From: Chitinophagaceae bacterium
Lineage (GTDB): Bacteria; Bacteroidota; Bacteroidia; Chitinophagales; Chitinophagaceae
Assembly (NCBI GenBank): GCA_003526435.1
Contig: DPWF01000397.1
Coordinates: 71,021 to 84,469 of the forward strand
Length of the DNA stretch: 13,449 nt
Reading direction: 5' to 3'
The position numbers and the translations under genes are program-made. Below, in pieces: positions 1 through 7,043 of the stretch; within the stretch, counting starts at the first letter, position 1, and every line of letters starts with the position of its first letter. Under the pieces are notes generated by a model. That model searched no databases, was not told where the DNA came from, and saw nothing but the letters and a program-made list of their open reading frames with translations.

Positions 1-789
1 AGCAGCAAAATACATGGCAATACCCGGCAACACGAGATACTTATTGATCTCTTCCTGTGTGGCATTTGGGCCAGGTTTGTCAAGAATCATATGGAAATGA
101 TCAGGTGCTTCTTTGAGAAGTGTATTGAAGCCGGCAATGACATCTTTACCAAATCCGAATTTTTCACTAACAATCAGGAGGGCCATATAAGTTGTTGCCA
201 GACCTCCTATAATGAGTACGGCTACCTGTATTACATCGGTATAACCAATTACTTTCATACCACCCAGCGTAATGACGAGTGCGAACACTGCCAGTAAAAC
301 CATAATCAGGTGCAGGTATTGTCCACCCACCAATCCATTAATGGCAACGGCACCGAGATAAAGTATGGAAGTAAGGTTTACAAATACGTACAGGAATAAC
401 CAGAACACTGCCATGATCAATGCAACCGTTTCATTGTAACGATTGGTAAGAAACTGTGGCATGGTGAAGATTTTATTCTTCAGGTAGATCGGCATAAACC
501 AGATGGCAATGATGATCAGTGCCAGTGCGGCAATCCATTCATACGCGGCAACGGCTGTTCCAACAAAAAAACCTTCCCCACTCATTCCAATAAACTGCTC
601 GGCAGAAATATTGGATGCAATCAGCGAAGCGCCGATGGCCCACCAGGTAAGCGAACCTTCAGCAAGGAAGAAATCTTTGGTGTCGGTTGTGGTTTTCTTT
701 TTCTTGAGGTAAATCCAGTAACCATATCCGGCTACGATGACGAAATAAAAGAGAAAGACAATGATGTCGATAGTGGCAAGTCCTTTCAT
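1..789 (-). CDS. SSS-family Na+/sugar symporter, partial (3' end beyond left edge)
   Basis: Probable Na+-coupled inner-membrane importer of L-arabinose, last gene visible in the araBDA operon. The 263 codons present read without a stop from ATG at 789 to the window edge. Successive hydrophobic segments lie at about residues 6-26, 47-66, 77-97, 120-142, 158-176 and 185-205. The signature ASNISAEQFIGMSG (58-71) is the hallmark of SGLT-like members of the solute:sodium symporter family; Q65 and E84 (in AYEW) match sugar-contacting Gln and Glu of Vibrio SGLT by position, and YTDVIQV follows at about 180. The start is 34 bases after the araA stop, with AACTA before ATG and no Shine-Dalgarno, usual in Bacteroidota. 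The family is very likely; arabinose as substrate is inferred from context only. The remaining half of the protein, including part of the Na+ site, is outside the window. Confidence 0.93.
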   Translation of the reverse strand, partial: MKGLATIDIIVFLFYFVIVAGYGYWIYLKKKKTTTDTKDFFLAEGSLTWWAIGASLIASNISAEQFIGMSGEGFFVGTAVAAYEWIAALALIIIAIWFMPIYLKNKIFTMPQFLTNRYNETVALIMAVFWLFLYVFVNLTSILYLGAVAINGLVGGQYLHLIMVLLAVFALVITLGGMKVIGYTDVIQVAVLIIGGLATTYMALLIVSEKFGFGKDVIAGFNTLLKEAPDHFHMILDKPGPNATQEEINKYLVLPGIAMYFAA

Positions 790-823
790 TAGTTAGTGGT
801 TTTCGTATGCGTAATTTCGCTTT

Positions 824-2314
824 TTATTGATAAAACTTATCATTCCAGCGCAATTCATTTTTAAATTGATACATTTTGGTATTGTTGTTAATGCAAACAA
901 ATTCAATACCGGCCATTGCAGCAAAATCTTCCATTTGTTCCGATGTAATATTCTGCGAATAGCAGGTATGGTGCGCTCCACCGGCCAGTATCCATGCTGC
1001 ACAACCGTTTTGCATGTCGGGATAAGGCTTCCAGAGTACCCTTGCTACAGGCAATTTAGGCAGGCTGCTGATGGGTGAAACAGCCATTACATCATTCACG
1101 AGTAAACGGAAACGGTTGCCCATATCAACAATAGACGCATTGATAGCCGGTCCAGAACCTGAGTTGAACACCAGGCGAACGGGATCTGCCTTGCCACCAA
1201 TACCCAATGGATGTATTTCACAGCTTGGTTTACCATCTGCAATCGATTCGCAGATCTCCAGCATGTGTGCACCGAGTACCAGTTTATTATCGGGATTAAA
1301 ATGATAAGTATAATCTTCCATGAAAGAGTTGCCACCTTTCAAACCATTGCCCATTACTTTCATGGCCCGCACCAACGCTGCCGTTTTCCAGTCGCCTTCA
1401 CCTGAAAATCCATATCCTTTGCCCATCAAACGTTGAGCAGCAATGCCTGGTAATTGTTCCAGCCCATGCAGGTCTTCGAAAGTGGTGGTAAAACCTTTGA
1501 AATTTCCCTGTTTCAGAAAACGCTCAATGCCCAGCTCAATTTTAGCAGCAGTTTTAAGTGAAGCATGCTGAGCTCCCCCTTTTTGCAAACTGTCCATGAG
1601 CGTGTAAGAAGCAATATATTCATCTACCAGTGTATTAACTTCTCCATCGCTTACTTCATTCATCACCTGAACCAGATCGCCAACACCATACGTATTTACG
1701 GAATATCCGAATTTAATTTCGGCTTCCACTTTATCTCCTTCTGTAACCGCTACAAAACGCATGTTGTCGCCAAAACGAACAAAACGTGCGCCTTGCCAGT
1801 CGTGCCAGCCAGCAGCAGCACGTACCCAGCCATTTATTTTGTCGATACATTCAGCATCGCTCCAGTGACCTACTACCACTTTTCTGTCGATACGCATACG
1901 GCTCATGATAAAACCAAATTCCCTGTCGCCATGAGCGCTTTGGTTAAGATTCATGAAATCCATGTCAATTGTACCCCATGGAATATCGCGGTTGAATTGT
2001 GTATGAAAATGAAGCAAAGGCTTGCGTAAAATCTTTAAACCACCGATCCACATTTTTGCGGGAGAGAAAGTGTGCATCCAGGTAATGACACCAATACAGT
2101 TGGTTGCATTATTGGCTTCCTGGCAAATAGCATAAATTTCTTCGGTAGATTTTACTGTAGGTTTATAAACAACCTGAACAGGCATATTCGGAGCCTTATT
2201 CAGTGCATCTGCAATTACAGTTGAATTAGCGGCTACCTGTTTTAGTGTTTCTTCGCCGTATAAATGTTGGCTTCCTGTAACAAACCAAACTTCCAGTTGC
2301 TTCAGATTGATCAT
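824..2314 (-). CDS. araA: L-arabinose isomerase
   Basis: Cytoplasmic enzyme converting L-arabinose to L-ribulose, first step of the AraA-AraB-AraD pathway. The 496 residues match the usual length (E. coli AraA has 500) and the protein is full length. The Mn2+/catalytic residues fall at the family positions: E306 in SGEGDWKT, E333 in [10 protein letters not shown]350 in LGAHMLEI and H449 in GGAHHT, corresponding to E306, E333, H350 and H450 of E. coli. The N-terminal segment [18 protein letters not shown] is also typical. It starts 26 bases after the araD stop and is followed 34 bases later by the symporter gene, so it is inside one operon, presumably under the same AraR-type control as araB. 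No missing key residue or frameshift was seen. Confidence 0.98.
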   Translation of the reverse strand: MINLKQLEVWFVTGSQHLYGEETLKQVAANSTVIADALNKAPNMPVQVVYKPTVKSTEEIYAICQEANNATNCIGVITWMHTFSPAKMWIGGLKILRKPLLHFHTQFNRDIPWGTIDMDFMNLNQSAHGDREFGFIMSRMRIDRKVVVGHWSDAECIDKINGWVRAAAGWHDWQGARFVRFGDNMRFVAVTEGDKVEAEIKFGYSVNTYGVGDLVQVMNEVSDGEVNTLVDEYIASYTLMDSLQKGGAQHASLKTAAKIELGIERFLKQGNFKGFTTTFEDLHGLEQLPGIAAQRLMGKGYGFSGEGDWKTAALVRAMKVMGNGLKGGNSFMEDYTYHFNPDNKLVLGAHMLEICESIADGKPSCEIHPLGIGGKADPVRLVFNSGSGPAINASIVDMGNRFRLLVNDVMAVSPISSLPKLPVARVLWKPYPDMQNGCAAWILAGGAHHTCYSQNITSEQMEDFAAMAGIEFVCINNNTKMYQFKNELRWNDKFYQ

Positions 2315-2340
2315 AGTGCTTGTCTTTGTTGATATAAATA

Positions 2341-3039
2341 TTATTGACCGTAATAAGAATCAGGCCCGTGTTTTCTTTCAAAATGTTTTTTGATCAATGC
2401 ATCTTTTAATACCGGTGCATTTGGGTTGATCTGTAAAGTGAGGTAAGCCATTTTTGCCACTTCTTCCAGTACTGCGGCGTTGTACACAGCTTTGTGAGCA
2501 TTTTTACCCCAGGTAAAGGGGGCGTGATTACCCACCAGCATCATTTCTGTTTCGGCAGGATCGAGCAATTTATCTTTGAAACAGTTCAATATCTGGAAAC
2601 CTGTTTCTGTTTCATAATCGCCTTTAATCATTTCATCATTCATAGGTGGTGCACAGGGAATGAATGCAGTGGTATGATCGGCATGTGTGGTACCAAAAAT
2701 GGGAATATCTCTCTGTGCCTGTGCCCATGCTGTTGCATAGGTAGAATGTGTATGTACAATACTTCCTATAGAGCTCCAGTGTTTATATAGTAATGCATGT
2801 GTTTTGGTATCTGATGAAGGACGTAATGACCCTTCTACCACATTTGCATCAAAATCAACAATCACCATCTTTTCGGGGCTCAGCTCTTCATAAGGAACAC
2901 CACTGGGTTTAATGGCAAAAACCTGGTTCACCCTGTCAACCACACTCACATTACCAAAAGTGAATAATACCAATCCCAGTTTAGGCAACTGCATATTGGC
3001 ATCATATGCTTCTTGTTTTAGCTGATCATACTTACTCAT
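2341..3039 (-). CDS. araD: L-ribulose-5-phosphate 4-epimerase
   Basis: Class II aldolase-fold, zinc-dependent enzyme that epimerises L-ribulose 5-phosphate to D-xylulose 5-phosphate, feeding the pentose phosphate pathway. The 232 residues are one more than E. coli AraD. Zinc ligands are visible as H96 and H98 in IVHTHSTYA and H172 in [11 protein letters not shown]77 (SSDTKTH), D121 (HADHTT) and Y230 in the C-terminal DSYYGQ match the catalytic positions D76, D120 and Y229 of E. coli with an offset of one. The YYGQ end is diagnostic for AraD as against fuculose-phosphate aldolases of the same fold. Placed between araB (25-base gap) and araA (26-base gap) on the same strand, so almost certainly co-transcribed with both. 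Confidence 0.98.
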   Translation of the reverse strand: MSKYDQLKQEAYDANMQLPKLGLVLFTFGNVSVVDRVNQVFAIKPSGVPYEELSPEKMVIVDFDANVVEGSLRPSSDTKTHALLYKHWSSIGSIVHTHSTYATAWAQAQRDIPIFGTTHADHTTAFIPCAPPMNDEMIKGDYETETGFQILNCFKDKLLDPAETEMMLVGNHAPFTWGKNAHKAVYNAAVLEEVAKMAYLTLQINPNAPVLKDALIKKHFERKHGPDSYYGQ

Positions 3040-3064
3040 GCTGATTTATTTAAACGACACCACA

Positions 3065-4744
3065 TTATTGTTTTGGGGCATTGGTTTCGGTGAAAGCACC
3101 TGCCCGCTGGTATTGGATATAACGTTGCTGATAATAGGGAACCCTTGCTGCATCCGGTTCATACACTGCATCGAATCCCTGGCCCATATGTTCCATAGCG
3201 TCTTCTACTTTCGTATAAACGCCTGCGGCCGTAGCGGCAAACATGGCGGCACCTAAGGCACAGGTCTGCTCACTTTTATGAATGCGTATCGGCATATTCA
3301 TGATGTCTGCCATCACCTGCATGATATAAGGTGAGCGTTTGGCAACACCCCCTAATCCAATCAACCCTTTTACAGGCACACCTTCGTTAATAAAACGATC
3401 CACAATCATTTTGGCACCAAAACAGGTGGCTTCCACCAGCGATTTAAAAATCGCGGGGGCATCGGTTCCTAAATTTAAGCCATGTAAACTACCGGTTAAA
3501 AACTGGTTGGCATCGGGTGTTCTTCTGCCATTGAACCAATCCAGTGCCAGCTCATCATCTGTCTGTAACGGAAGTTTAGCCGCTTCCTGTGAAAGATAAG
3601 GAATGAGTTTATCAGAAAGTTCTTTTTCCAGTTGAATAATTGTTTGTTCGTCAAGCACTGCCGATTCGGAGATTAATTTTTTCACCGGTCTTAAAATCAG
3701 CTCACGGAACCAGGCGTAGGTATCTCCAAATGCAGACTGTCCTGCTTCAAGACCTAACATGCCTGGAATTACCGATCCGTTTACCTGGCCACAAATACCT
3801 TTTACTGTTTTCTCTGACAGATCGGCATTTGGTGCAACAAGAATATCGCAGGTAGAAGTGCCCATTACTTTGCTGAGGTGATAAGGCTCAATTTGTCCAC
3901 CTACTGCACCCATATGTGCATCAAAAGCACCAACGGCAACAATTACAGATTCAGGCAGTCCTAGTTTCTGGGCCCATTCGGAGGAGAGTGTTCCTGCAGA
4001 CTGGTCAGAAGTATAGGTTTGTTTACCGAGGGAGTCGGCATATCCATTTAATAAAGGATCCAGTTGCGTAAAAAAATCGTTCGGAGGATAACCGTTGAAC
4101 GCCTCTGCCCACAAACCTTTATGGCCAGCAGCACAAACACTTCTTTTGATGTTTGCCACATCTTTGCCACCTGTTAACAGGAAGGGAATCCAGTCGCAAT
4201 GTTCTACCCATGACACACATGCTTTTCTTATTGCTTCATCTGTTCTCAGTATATGTAACAGTTTGGCCCAAAACCATTCAGAAGAATAGATGCCACCTAC
4301 AAACTGTAAATAATTGGTATCAAATTTTGTTGCATGCTGATTTATTTCAGCAGCTTCCTGCACACTGGTATGGTCTTTCCATAAAATAAACATGGCATTT
4401 GGGTTCTCTGCAAATGCGGGATTCAACGCCAGTGGTTGTCCTGAAGCGTCTACTGCCACTGGCGTTGAGCCTGTAGTATCAATACCAATAGCACGTACAT
4501 TCTCTGCAACCTGCAAGCCTGCTTTTTGTAAACAGTCGGTAATAGTTGCGGTCAACCCTTCTATATAATCAAGCGGATGTTGTCTGAACTGACTTTCAGC
4601 AGCATTGCAGTAAAGTCCTTTTTTCCAGCGGCTATAATAGTGAACGGAAGATGTAATTTCTTCACCTGAAGTGGTATTTACAATAATGGAACGAACAGAA
4701 TCGGTACCGTAGTCAACACCAATAACGTAGTTGTCTTTTTTCAT
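3065..4744 (-). CDS. araB: Ribulokinase (FGGY carbohydrate kinase)
   Basis: ATP-dependent kinase converting L-ribulose to L-ribulose 5-phosphate in the cytoplasm. I place the start at the ATG at 4744 (559 residues, begins MKKDNYVIG); an in-frame TTG two codons upstream at 4750 adds nothing conserved. Seen: the N-terminal phosphate-binding strand-turn GVDYGTDSVR (residues 9-18), substrate-side LWKDHT (121-126), the candidate catalytic Asp in GAFDAHMGAVG (D275) and the second FGGY signature around GLGGVAKRSPYIMQVMADI (464-482). Length is close to E. coli AraB (566). It is the first gene of the araB-araD-araA-symporter operon. An 84-base gap to araR holds the araR terminator, a TTTG-N18-TAATTTG promoter candidate and a palindrome proposed as the AraR operator. 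Confidence 0.97.
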   Translation of the reverse strand: MKKDNYVIGVDYGTDSVRSIIVNTTSGEEITSSVHYYSRWKKGLYCNAAESQFRQHPLDYIEGLTATITDCLQKAGLQVAENVRAIGIDTTGSTPVAVDASGQPLALNPAFAENPNAMFILWKDHTSVQEAAEINQHATKFDTNYLQFVGGIYSSEWFWAKLLHILRTDEAIRKACVSWVEHCDWIPFLLTGGKDVANIKRSVCAAGHKGLWAEAFNGYPPNDFFTQLDPLLNGYADSLGKQTYTSDQSAGTLSSEWAQKLGLPESVIVAVGAFDAHMGAVGGQIEPYHLSKVMGTSTCDILVAPNADLSEKTVKGICGQVNGSVIPGMLGLEAGQSAFGDTYAWFRELILRPVKKLISESAVLDEQTIIQLEKELSDKLIPYLSQEAAKLPLQTDDELALDWFNGRRTPDANQFLTGSLHGLNLGTDAPAIFKSLVEATCFGAKMIVDRFINEGVPVKGLIGLGGVAKRSPYIMQVMADIMNMPIRIHKSEQTCALGAAMFAATAAGVYTKVEDAMEHMGQGFDAVYEPDAARVPYYQQRYIQYQRAGAFTETNAPKQ

Positions 4745-4771
4745 TTGCAAGCAATATGCGTTCTATAATTC

Positions 4772-4786
4772 GTGTCAAATTAACAC
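4772..4786 (-). promoter_or_regulatory. Candidate AraR operator before araB
   Basis: Imperfect 15-base palindrome; on the plus strand GTGTCAAATTAACAC, with perfect outer arms GTGT/ACAC around a seven-base centre. On the minus strand it is preceded by TAA, giving TAAGTGTTAATTTGACA, and the same TAAGTGTT..TTT.ACA string recurs at 5620-5636. The centre contains the probable -7 element of the araB promoter, so a bound repressor would block polymerase. That AraR is the protein that binds is inferred from gene context. Confidence 0.5.
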
Positions 4787-4804
4787 TTAAAAATTGAAAA
4801 CAAA
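4776..4804 (-). promoter_or_regulatory. Candidate araBDA operon promoter
   Basis: Read on the minus strand, TTTG (4804-4801), 18 bases, then TAATTTG (4782-4776). This resembles the Bacteroidota sigma-factor pattern of a TTTG-like -33 element and a TAnnTTTG -7 element, though one base short within the -7 box. Transcription would begin near 4770, leaving about 26 untranslated bases before the araB ATG. The -33 element lies inside the T-tract of the araR terminator. Confidence 0.4.
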
Positions 4805-4830
4805 AAAAACAGGAAGAAATTTTCCTGTTT
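4802..4830 (-). terminator. Intrinsic terminator of araR
   Basis: Minus strand: perfect 9-bp stem AAACAGGAA / TTCCTGTTT (4830-4822 and 4815-4807) with a six-base loop, followed directly by five more T. The left arm begins with the last two bases of the araR TAA stop. It faces the correct way to end the araR transcript before araB, implying that araB is driven mainly from its own promoter. Confidence 0.85.
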
Positions 4831-5533
4831 ATTTAAGATTTCCCGGGTTGGGTATAAGGTTAAGAAAGGCGTGAAAGTTAGCTGCATAGCGCCTTTTATC
4901 GAGTTTATAGTAGAAGGCACCCTTTTTCGAGCTCTCCTTGTCTTTGTCTTTTTGTTTTACAAGCAGCTTTGTTGACTGTAGTTTCCGGCTGAAATTTCTT
5001 TTGTCGAACTGGTAGTCGAAGATGCCTTCATACAGACTCTGCAGTTGGGGTAGTGTGAATTTTTCAGGTAAAAGTTCAAACAGTATTGGGTGGAAAGCAG
5101 CTTTATACCTGAGCTTTTCCTTGGCCATATCTACCATTTGCTGGTGGTCGAAAATGAGTTTGGGTGTATCTTTTATAGGGAACCATTCTGCGTGATAATC
5201 TTCATTCAATTGCTTTTCATATTGATGAATATCAATTAATGCAAAATAGGCAACAGAAACGGTACGCTCAATAGGGTCACGGTTTACCTCACCAAAAGCG
5301 TATAACTGTTCCATATATACACCTTCCAGACCTGTTAGTTCTTTCAGGATACGGGCAGAACCCCTCGAGAAGTCTTCATCTTTCTGGATAAAACCTCCCA
5401 TCAGACTCCATTTACCTTTTTCATATTCAAGGCCACGCTGAACCAGTAAGAGTTTCAGTTCCGTGCCGTCAAAGCCAAAGATGATACAATCTATGGCAAC
5501 CAATATGCGTGTCTGTTTATGATACCTGACCAT
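4829..5533 (-). CDS. araR: Nudix-domain / winged-helix arabinose regulator (AraR-like, NrtR family)
   Basis: Probable transcription factor for the locus. Residues 8-140 form a Nudix fold; residues about 146-230 resemble the winged helix-turn-helix of NrtR-type regulators (LPQLQSLYEG then KRNFSRKL). The Nudix box begins at G47 with E53, R61, E65 and G68 kept, but two catalytic Glu positions are I62 and L66, so hydrolase activity is probably lost. This architecture matches AraR of Bacteroides thetaiotaomicron, a Nudix-related regulator whose effector is L-arabinose; that is family knowledge, and effector identity here is inferred. The gene lies beside araB on the same strand, separated by a terminator, and is divergent from the mutarotase gene. 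ATG at 5533 gives 234 residues, a normal length for the family. Alternative: an NrtR-like regulator sensing another sugar or ADP-ribose, less likely in this neighbourhood. Confidence 0.88.
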   Translation of the reverse strand: MVRYHKQTRILVAIDCIIFGFDGTELKLLLVQRGLEYEKGKWSLMGGFIQKDEDFSRGSARILKELTGLEGVYMEQLYAFGEVNRDPIERTVSVAYFALIDIHQYEKQLNEDYHAEWFPIKDTPKLIFDHQQMVDMAKEKLRYKAAFHPILFELLPEKFTLPQLQSLYEGIFDYQFDKRNFSRKLQSTKLLVKQKDKDKESSKKGAFYYKLDKRRYAANFHAFLNLIPNPGNLK

Positions 5534-5571
5534 ATTACTATGCTATCTCAAAAGCGTGAGTGATCGGTTTT

Positions 5572-5578
5572 CAAAGTA
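5572..5578 (-). promoter_or_regulatory. Candidate -7 element of araR
   Basis: Minus-strand TACTTTG, a TAnTTTG match about 38 bases before the araR ATG. No convincing TTG-type -33 element lies at the expected distance, so this is a weak call based on spacing and similarity to the elements before araB and the mutarotase gene. Confidence 0.25.
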
Positions 5579-5623
5579 ACAAATCTCAGCATTAAATATA
5601 AGTAATCCGTAAAAAATAATAAG

Positions 5624-5636
5624 TGTTTTTTTTACA
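5624..5636 (+). promoter_or_regulatory. Candidate AraR operator in the araR / mutarotase divergent region
   Basis: TGT-N7-ACA with an all-T centre, preceded by TAAG (5620-5623). The full string TAAGTGTT..TTT.ACA is shared with the site before araB. It lies between the divergent araR and mutarotase starts and overlaps the expected -33 position of the mutarotase promoter. A second, overlapping inverted repeat, GTAAAAAA (5609-5616) and TTTTTTAC (5628-5635), is also present but is low-complexity. Confidence 0.42.
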
Positions 5637-5659
5637 ATTAATAATTTTTCTCTAATTTG
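5631..5659 (+). promoter_or_regulatory. Candidate promoter of the mutarotase gene
   Basis: TTTA (5631-5634, one change from TTTG), 18 bases, then TAATTTG (5653-5659). The spacing and -7 element are identical to the araB candidate promoter. Start of transcription would be near 5666, giving a leader of about 54 bases. Confidence 0.35.
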
Positions 5660-5719
5660 GTACGGCCCTTTAAGGCTTTCAGGATATTTATACCGATTGC
5701 AAACCATCATCATCACCAT

Positions 5720-6883
5720 ATGAAAAAATTACAAAACATAGCCGTTTTAGCCCTTATTGGCTTGTTGGTACAATGCACTTCTGCGCCTGCCGATAAAACA
5801 GCCGCAACTGCTGCCGTACTTGATACAACTGCATTAAAAGCAGCTTATGAAACAACAGTTGATAACAAGCCGGTTCATTTATATGTATTAAAAAATGCCG
5901 GAGGCGTAGAAGCAGCTATTACCAATTTTGGCGGAAGAGTAGTAGCACTGGTAGTGCCTGACAAGAATGGTGTGATGACTGATATAACATTAGGTTACGA
6001 CAGTCTGAATCATTATCGTACCCGTAGTGAAACCTATTTTGGTGCACTGATCGGGCGTTACGGTAACCGTATTGCAAAAGCAAAATTCTCCCTGAATGGA
6101 AAAACCTATCAACTGGCAGCCAATAACGGTGTAAATAGTTTACATGGCGGACCCATGGGTTTTCATAACCAGGTATGGGATGCGGTGCAGAAAGATGACC
6201 GCACACTTGAATTGAGTTATGTATCAAAAGATGGAGAAGAAGGCTATCCTGGAAATCTTAGTGTAAAAGTGATTTATACGTTAACAGATGCAAACGAATT
6301 AAAGATAGATTATGAAGCTACTACCGATCAGCCTACAGTAGTAAACCTCACTAACCACGCTTATTTCAACCTGAATGGTCAGGGCAACGAAACCATTACC
6401 GATCATATGCTGACCATCTATGCATCAAAATATTCTGCAGTAGACACTACACTGATTCCTGCAGGAGATCCTGTAGCAGTAGAAGGAACACCATTTGATT
6501 TCAGGACTTCAAAACAGGTTGGTAAAGAGATTGGATCGAATCATATACAAATTAAAAACGGGCTGGGTTACGACCACAATTTTGTACTCGATAAAAAGCA
6601 GGCTGGTGCTTTAGAAAAAGCAGCATCTGTATACGCACCTTCAACAGGTATATTGATGGATGTGTACACAACAGAACCTGCTATTCAGTTCTACAGTGGT
6701 AATTTCCTGGATGGTAAACTGGTTGGTAAACAACAGAAAGCATATGGCCATCGTTCTGCATTTTGCCTGGAAACACAGCATTATCCTGATGCGCCGAACC
6801 AGCCATCATTTCCATCAACAACACTGGAACCAGGAAAAAAATACCAGACCACAACCATCTACCAGTTTGGTATTCAGAAATAA
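5720..6883 (+). CDS. Exported aldose 1-epimerase (mutarotase), probable lipoprotein
   Basis: GalM-family enzyme interconverting alpha and beta anomers of a free aldose; here probably L-arabinose released outside the cytoplasm. ATG at 5720 gives 387 residues beginning MKKLQNIAVLALIGLLVQC; the frame stays open back to a TTG at 5657, but that extension lacks conserved sequence and would bury the export signal. C19 follows LLVQ, a lipobox-like site although Q at -1 is unusual, so plain Sec secretion is possible. Catalytic residues are visible: H142 in NSLHGG, H213 in LTNHAYFNL and E351 in CLETQHYPDAPNQ, matching the two His and one Glu of the family; YGNRIA and the GYDHNF segment are also typical. 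First plus-strand gene, divergent from araR, 160 bases before the GH127 gene with no convincing terminator between them. Confidence 0.93.
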   Translation: MKKLQNIAVLALIGLLVQCTSAPADKTAATAAVLDTTALKAAYETTVDNKPVHLYVLKNAGGVEAAITNFGGRVVALVVPDKNGVMTDITLGYDSLNHYRTRSETYFGALIGRYGNRIAKAKFSLNGKTYQLAANNGVNSLHGGPMGFHNQVWDAVQKDDRTLELSYVSKDGEEGYPGNLSVKVIYTLTDANELKIDYEATTDQPTVVNLTNHAYFNLNGQGNETITDHMLTIYASKYSAVDTTLIPAGDPVAVEGTPFDFRTSKQVGKEIGSNHIQIKNGLGYDHNFVLDKKQAGALEKAASVYAPSTGILMDVYTTEPAIQFYSGNFLDGKLVGKQQKAYGHRSAFCLETQHYPDAPNQPSFPSTTLEPGKKYQTTTIYQFGIQK

Positions 6884-6952
6884 CAAAATAGAGTCAGTAT
6901 TGGTTAATATCTGAAAAATAAAACGAAAACTGCAGTTGTATTTTTAAACTGA

Positions 6953-6967
6953 TTGTAAGTCTCACAA
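6953..6967 (+). promoter_or_regulatory. Candidate AraR operator before the GH127 gene
   Basis: TTGTAAGTCTCACAA, a palindrome with TTGT/ACAA arms around seven bases: the same TGT-N7-ACA geometry as the two sites above. Ten bases on, TTAACACT (6976-6983) repeats a half of the araB site. No clear TAnTTTG promoter box lies at suitable spacing, so the call rests on the shared geometry and location alone. Confidence 0.3.
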
Positions 6968-6992
6968 GGAAAGGGTTAACACTGCGTGAATG

Positions 6993-7015
6993 CCGGCTTT
7001 CCAAAGAAATGCCGG
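6993..7015 (+). other. GC-rich hairpin in the GH127 leader
   Basis: CCGGCTTTC (6993-7001), CAAA loop, GAAA-T-GCCGG (7006-7015): nine pairs with one bulged T. It stands 28 bases before the proposed ATG at 7044. It is not followed by a T-run, so it is not a standard terminator; it might stabilise the messenger or mark the 3' end of the upstream transcript. The same bases also form a direct repeat AATGCCGG (6989-6996, 7008-7015). Confidence 0.45.
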
Positions 7016-7043
7016 TAATAGATCAAATATAAATTTTGGAAAC

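Noticed and set aside
1565-2029. Open frame of 154 codons on the plus strand inside araA
   Set aside because: It is antisense to a well-conserved, full-length araA and its translation has no recognisable domain or export signal.
5609-5635. GTAAAAAA / TTTTTTAC inverted repeat as the main operator
   Set aside because: It is A/T homopolymer-driven and not repeated before araB or the GH127 gene, unlike the overlapping TGT-N7-ACA.
5657-5719. N-terminal extension of the mutarotase from an in-frame TTG
   Set aside because: It would overlap the proposed -7 box, has no family similarity and would place 21 residues before a good export signal starting at 5720.
5705-5722. A run of CAT/CAC codons directly before CATATG at the mutarotase start, resembling a His-tag and NdeI cloning junction
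   Set aside because: Only five His codons, upstream of the natural ATG and in a normal genomic context with flanking promoter-like sequence; a chance trinucleotide run is the simpler reading.
6873-6915. TTCAGA / TCTGAA inverted repeat around the mutarotase stop as a terminator
   Set aside because: Six base pairs with a loop of about 30 bases and no T-run; too weak to call.
6990-7043. Upstream ATG of the GH127 gene adding 18 residues
   Set aside because: The extension is polar, covers the hairpin region and would displace the signal peptide from the N-terminus.
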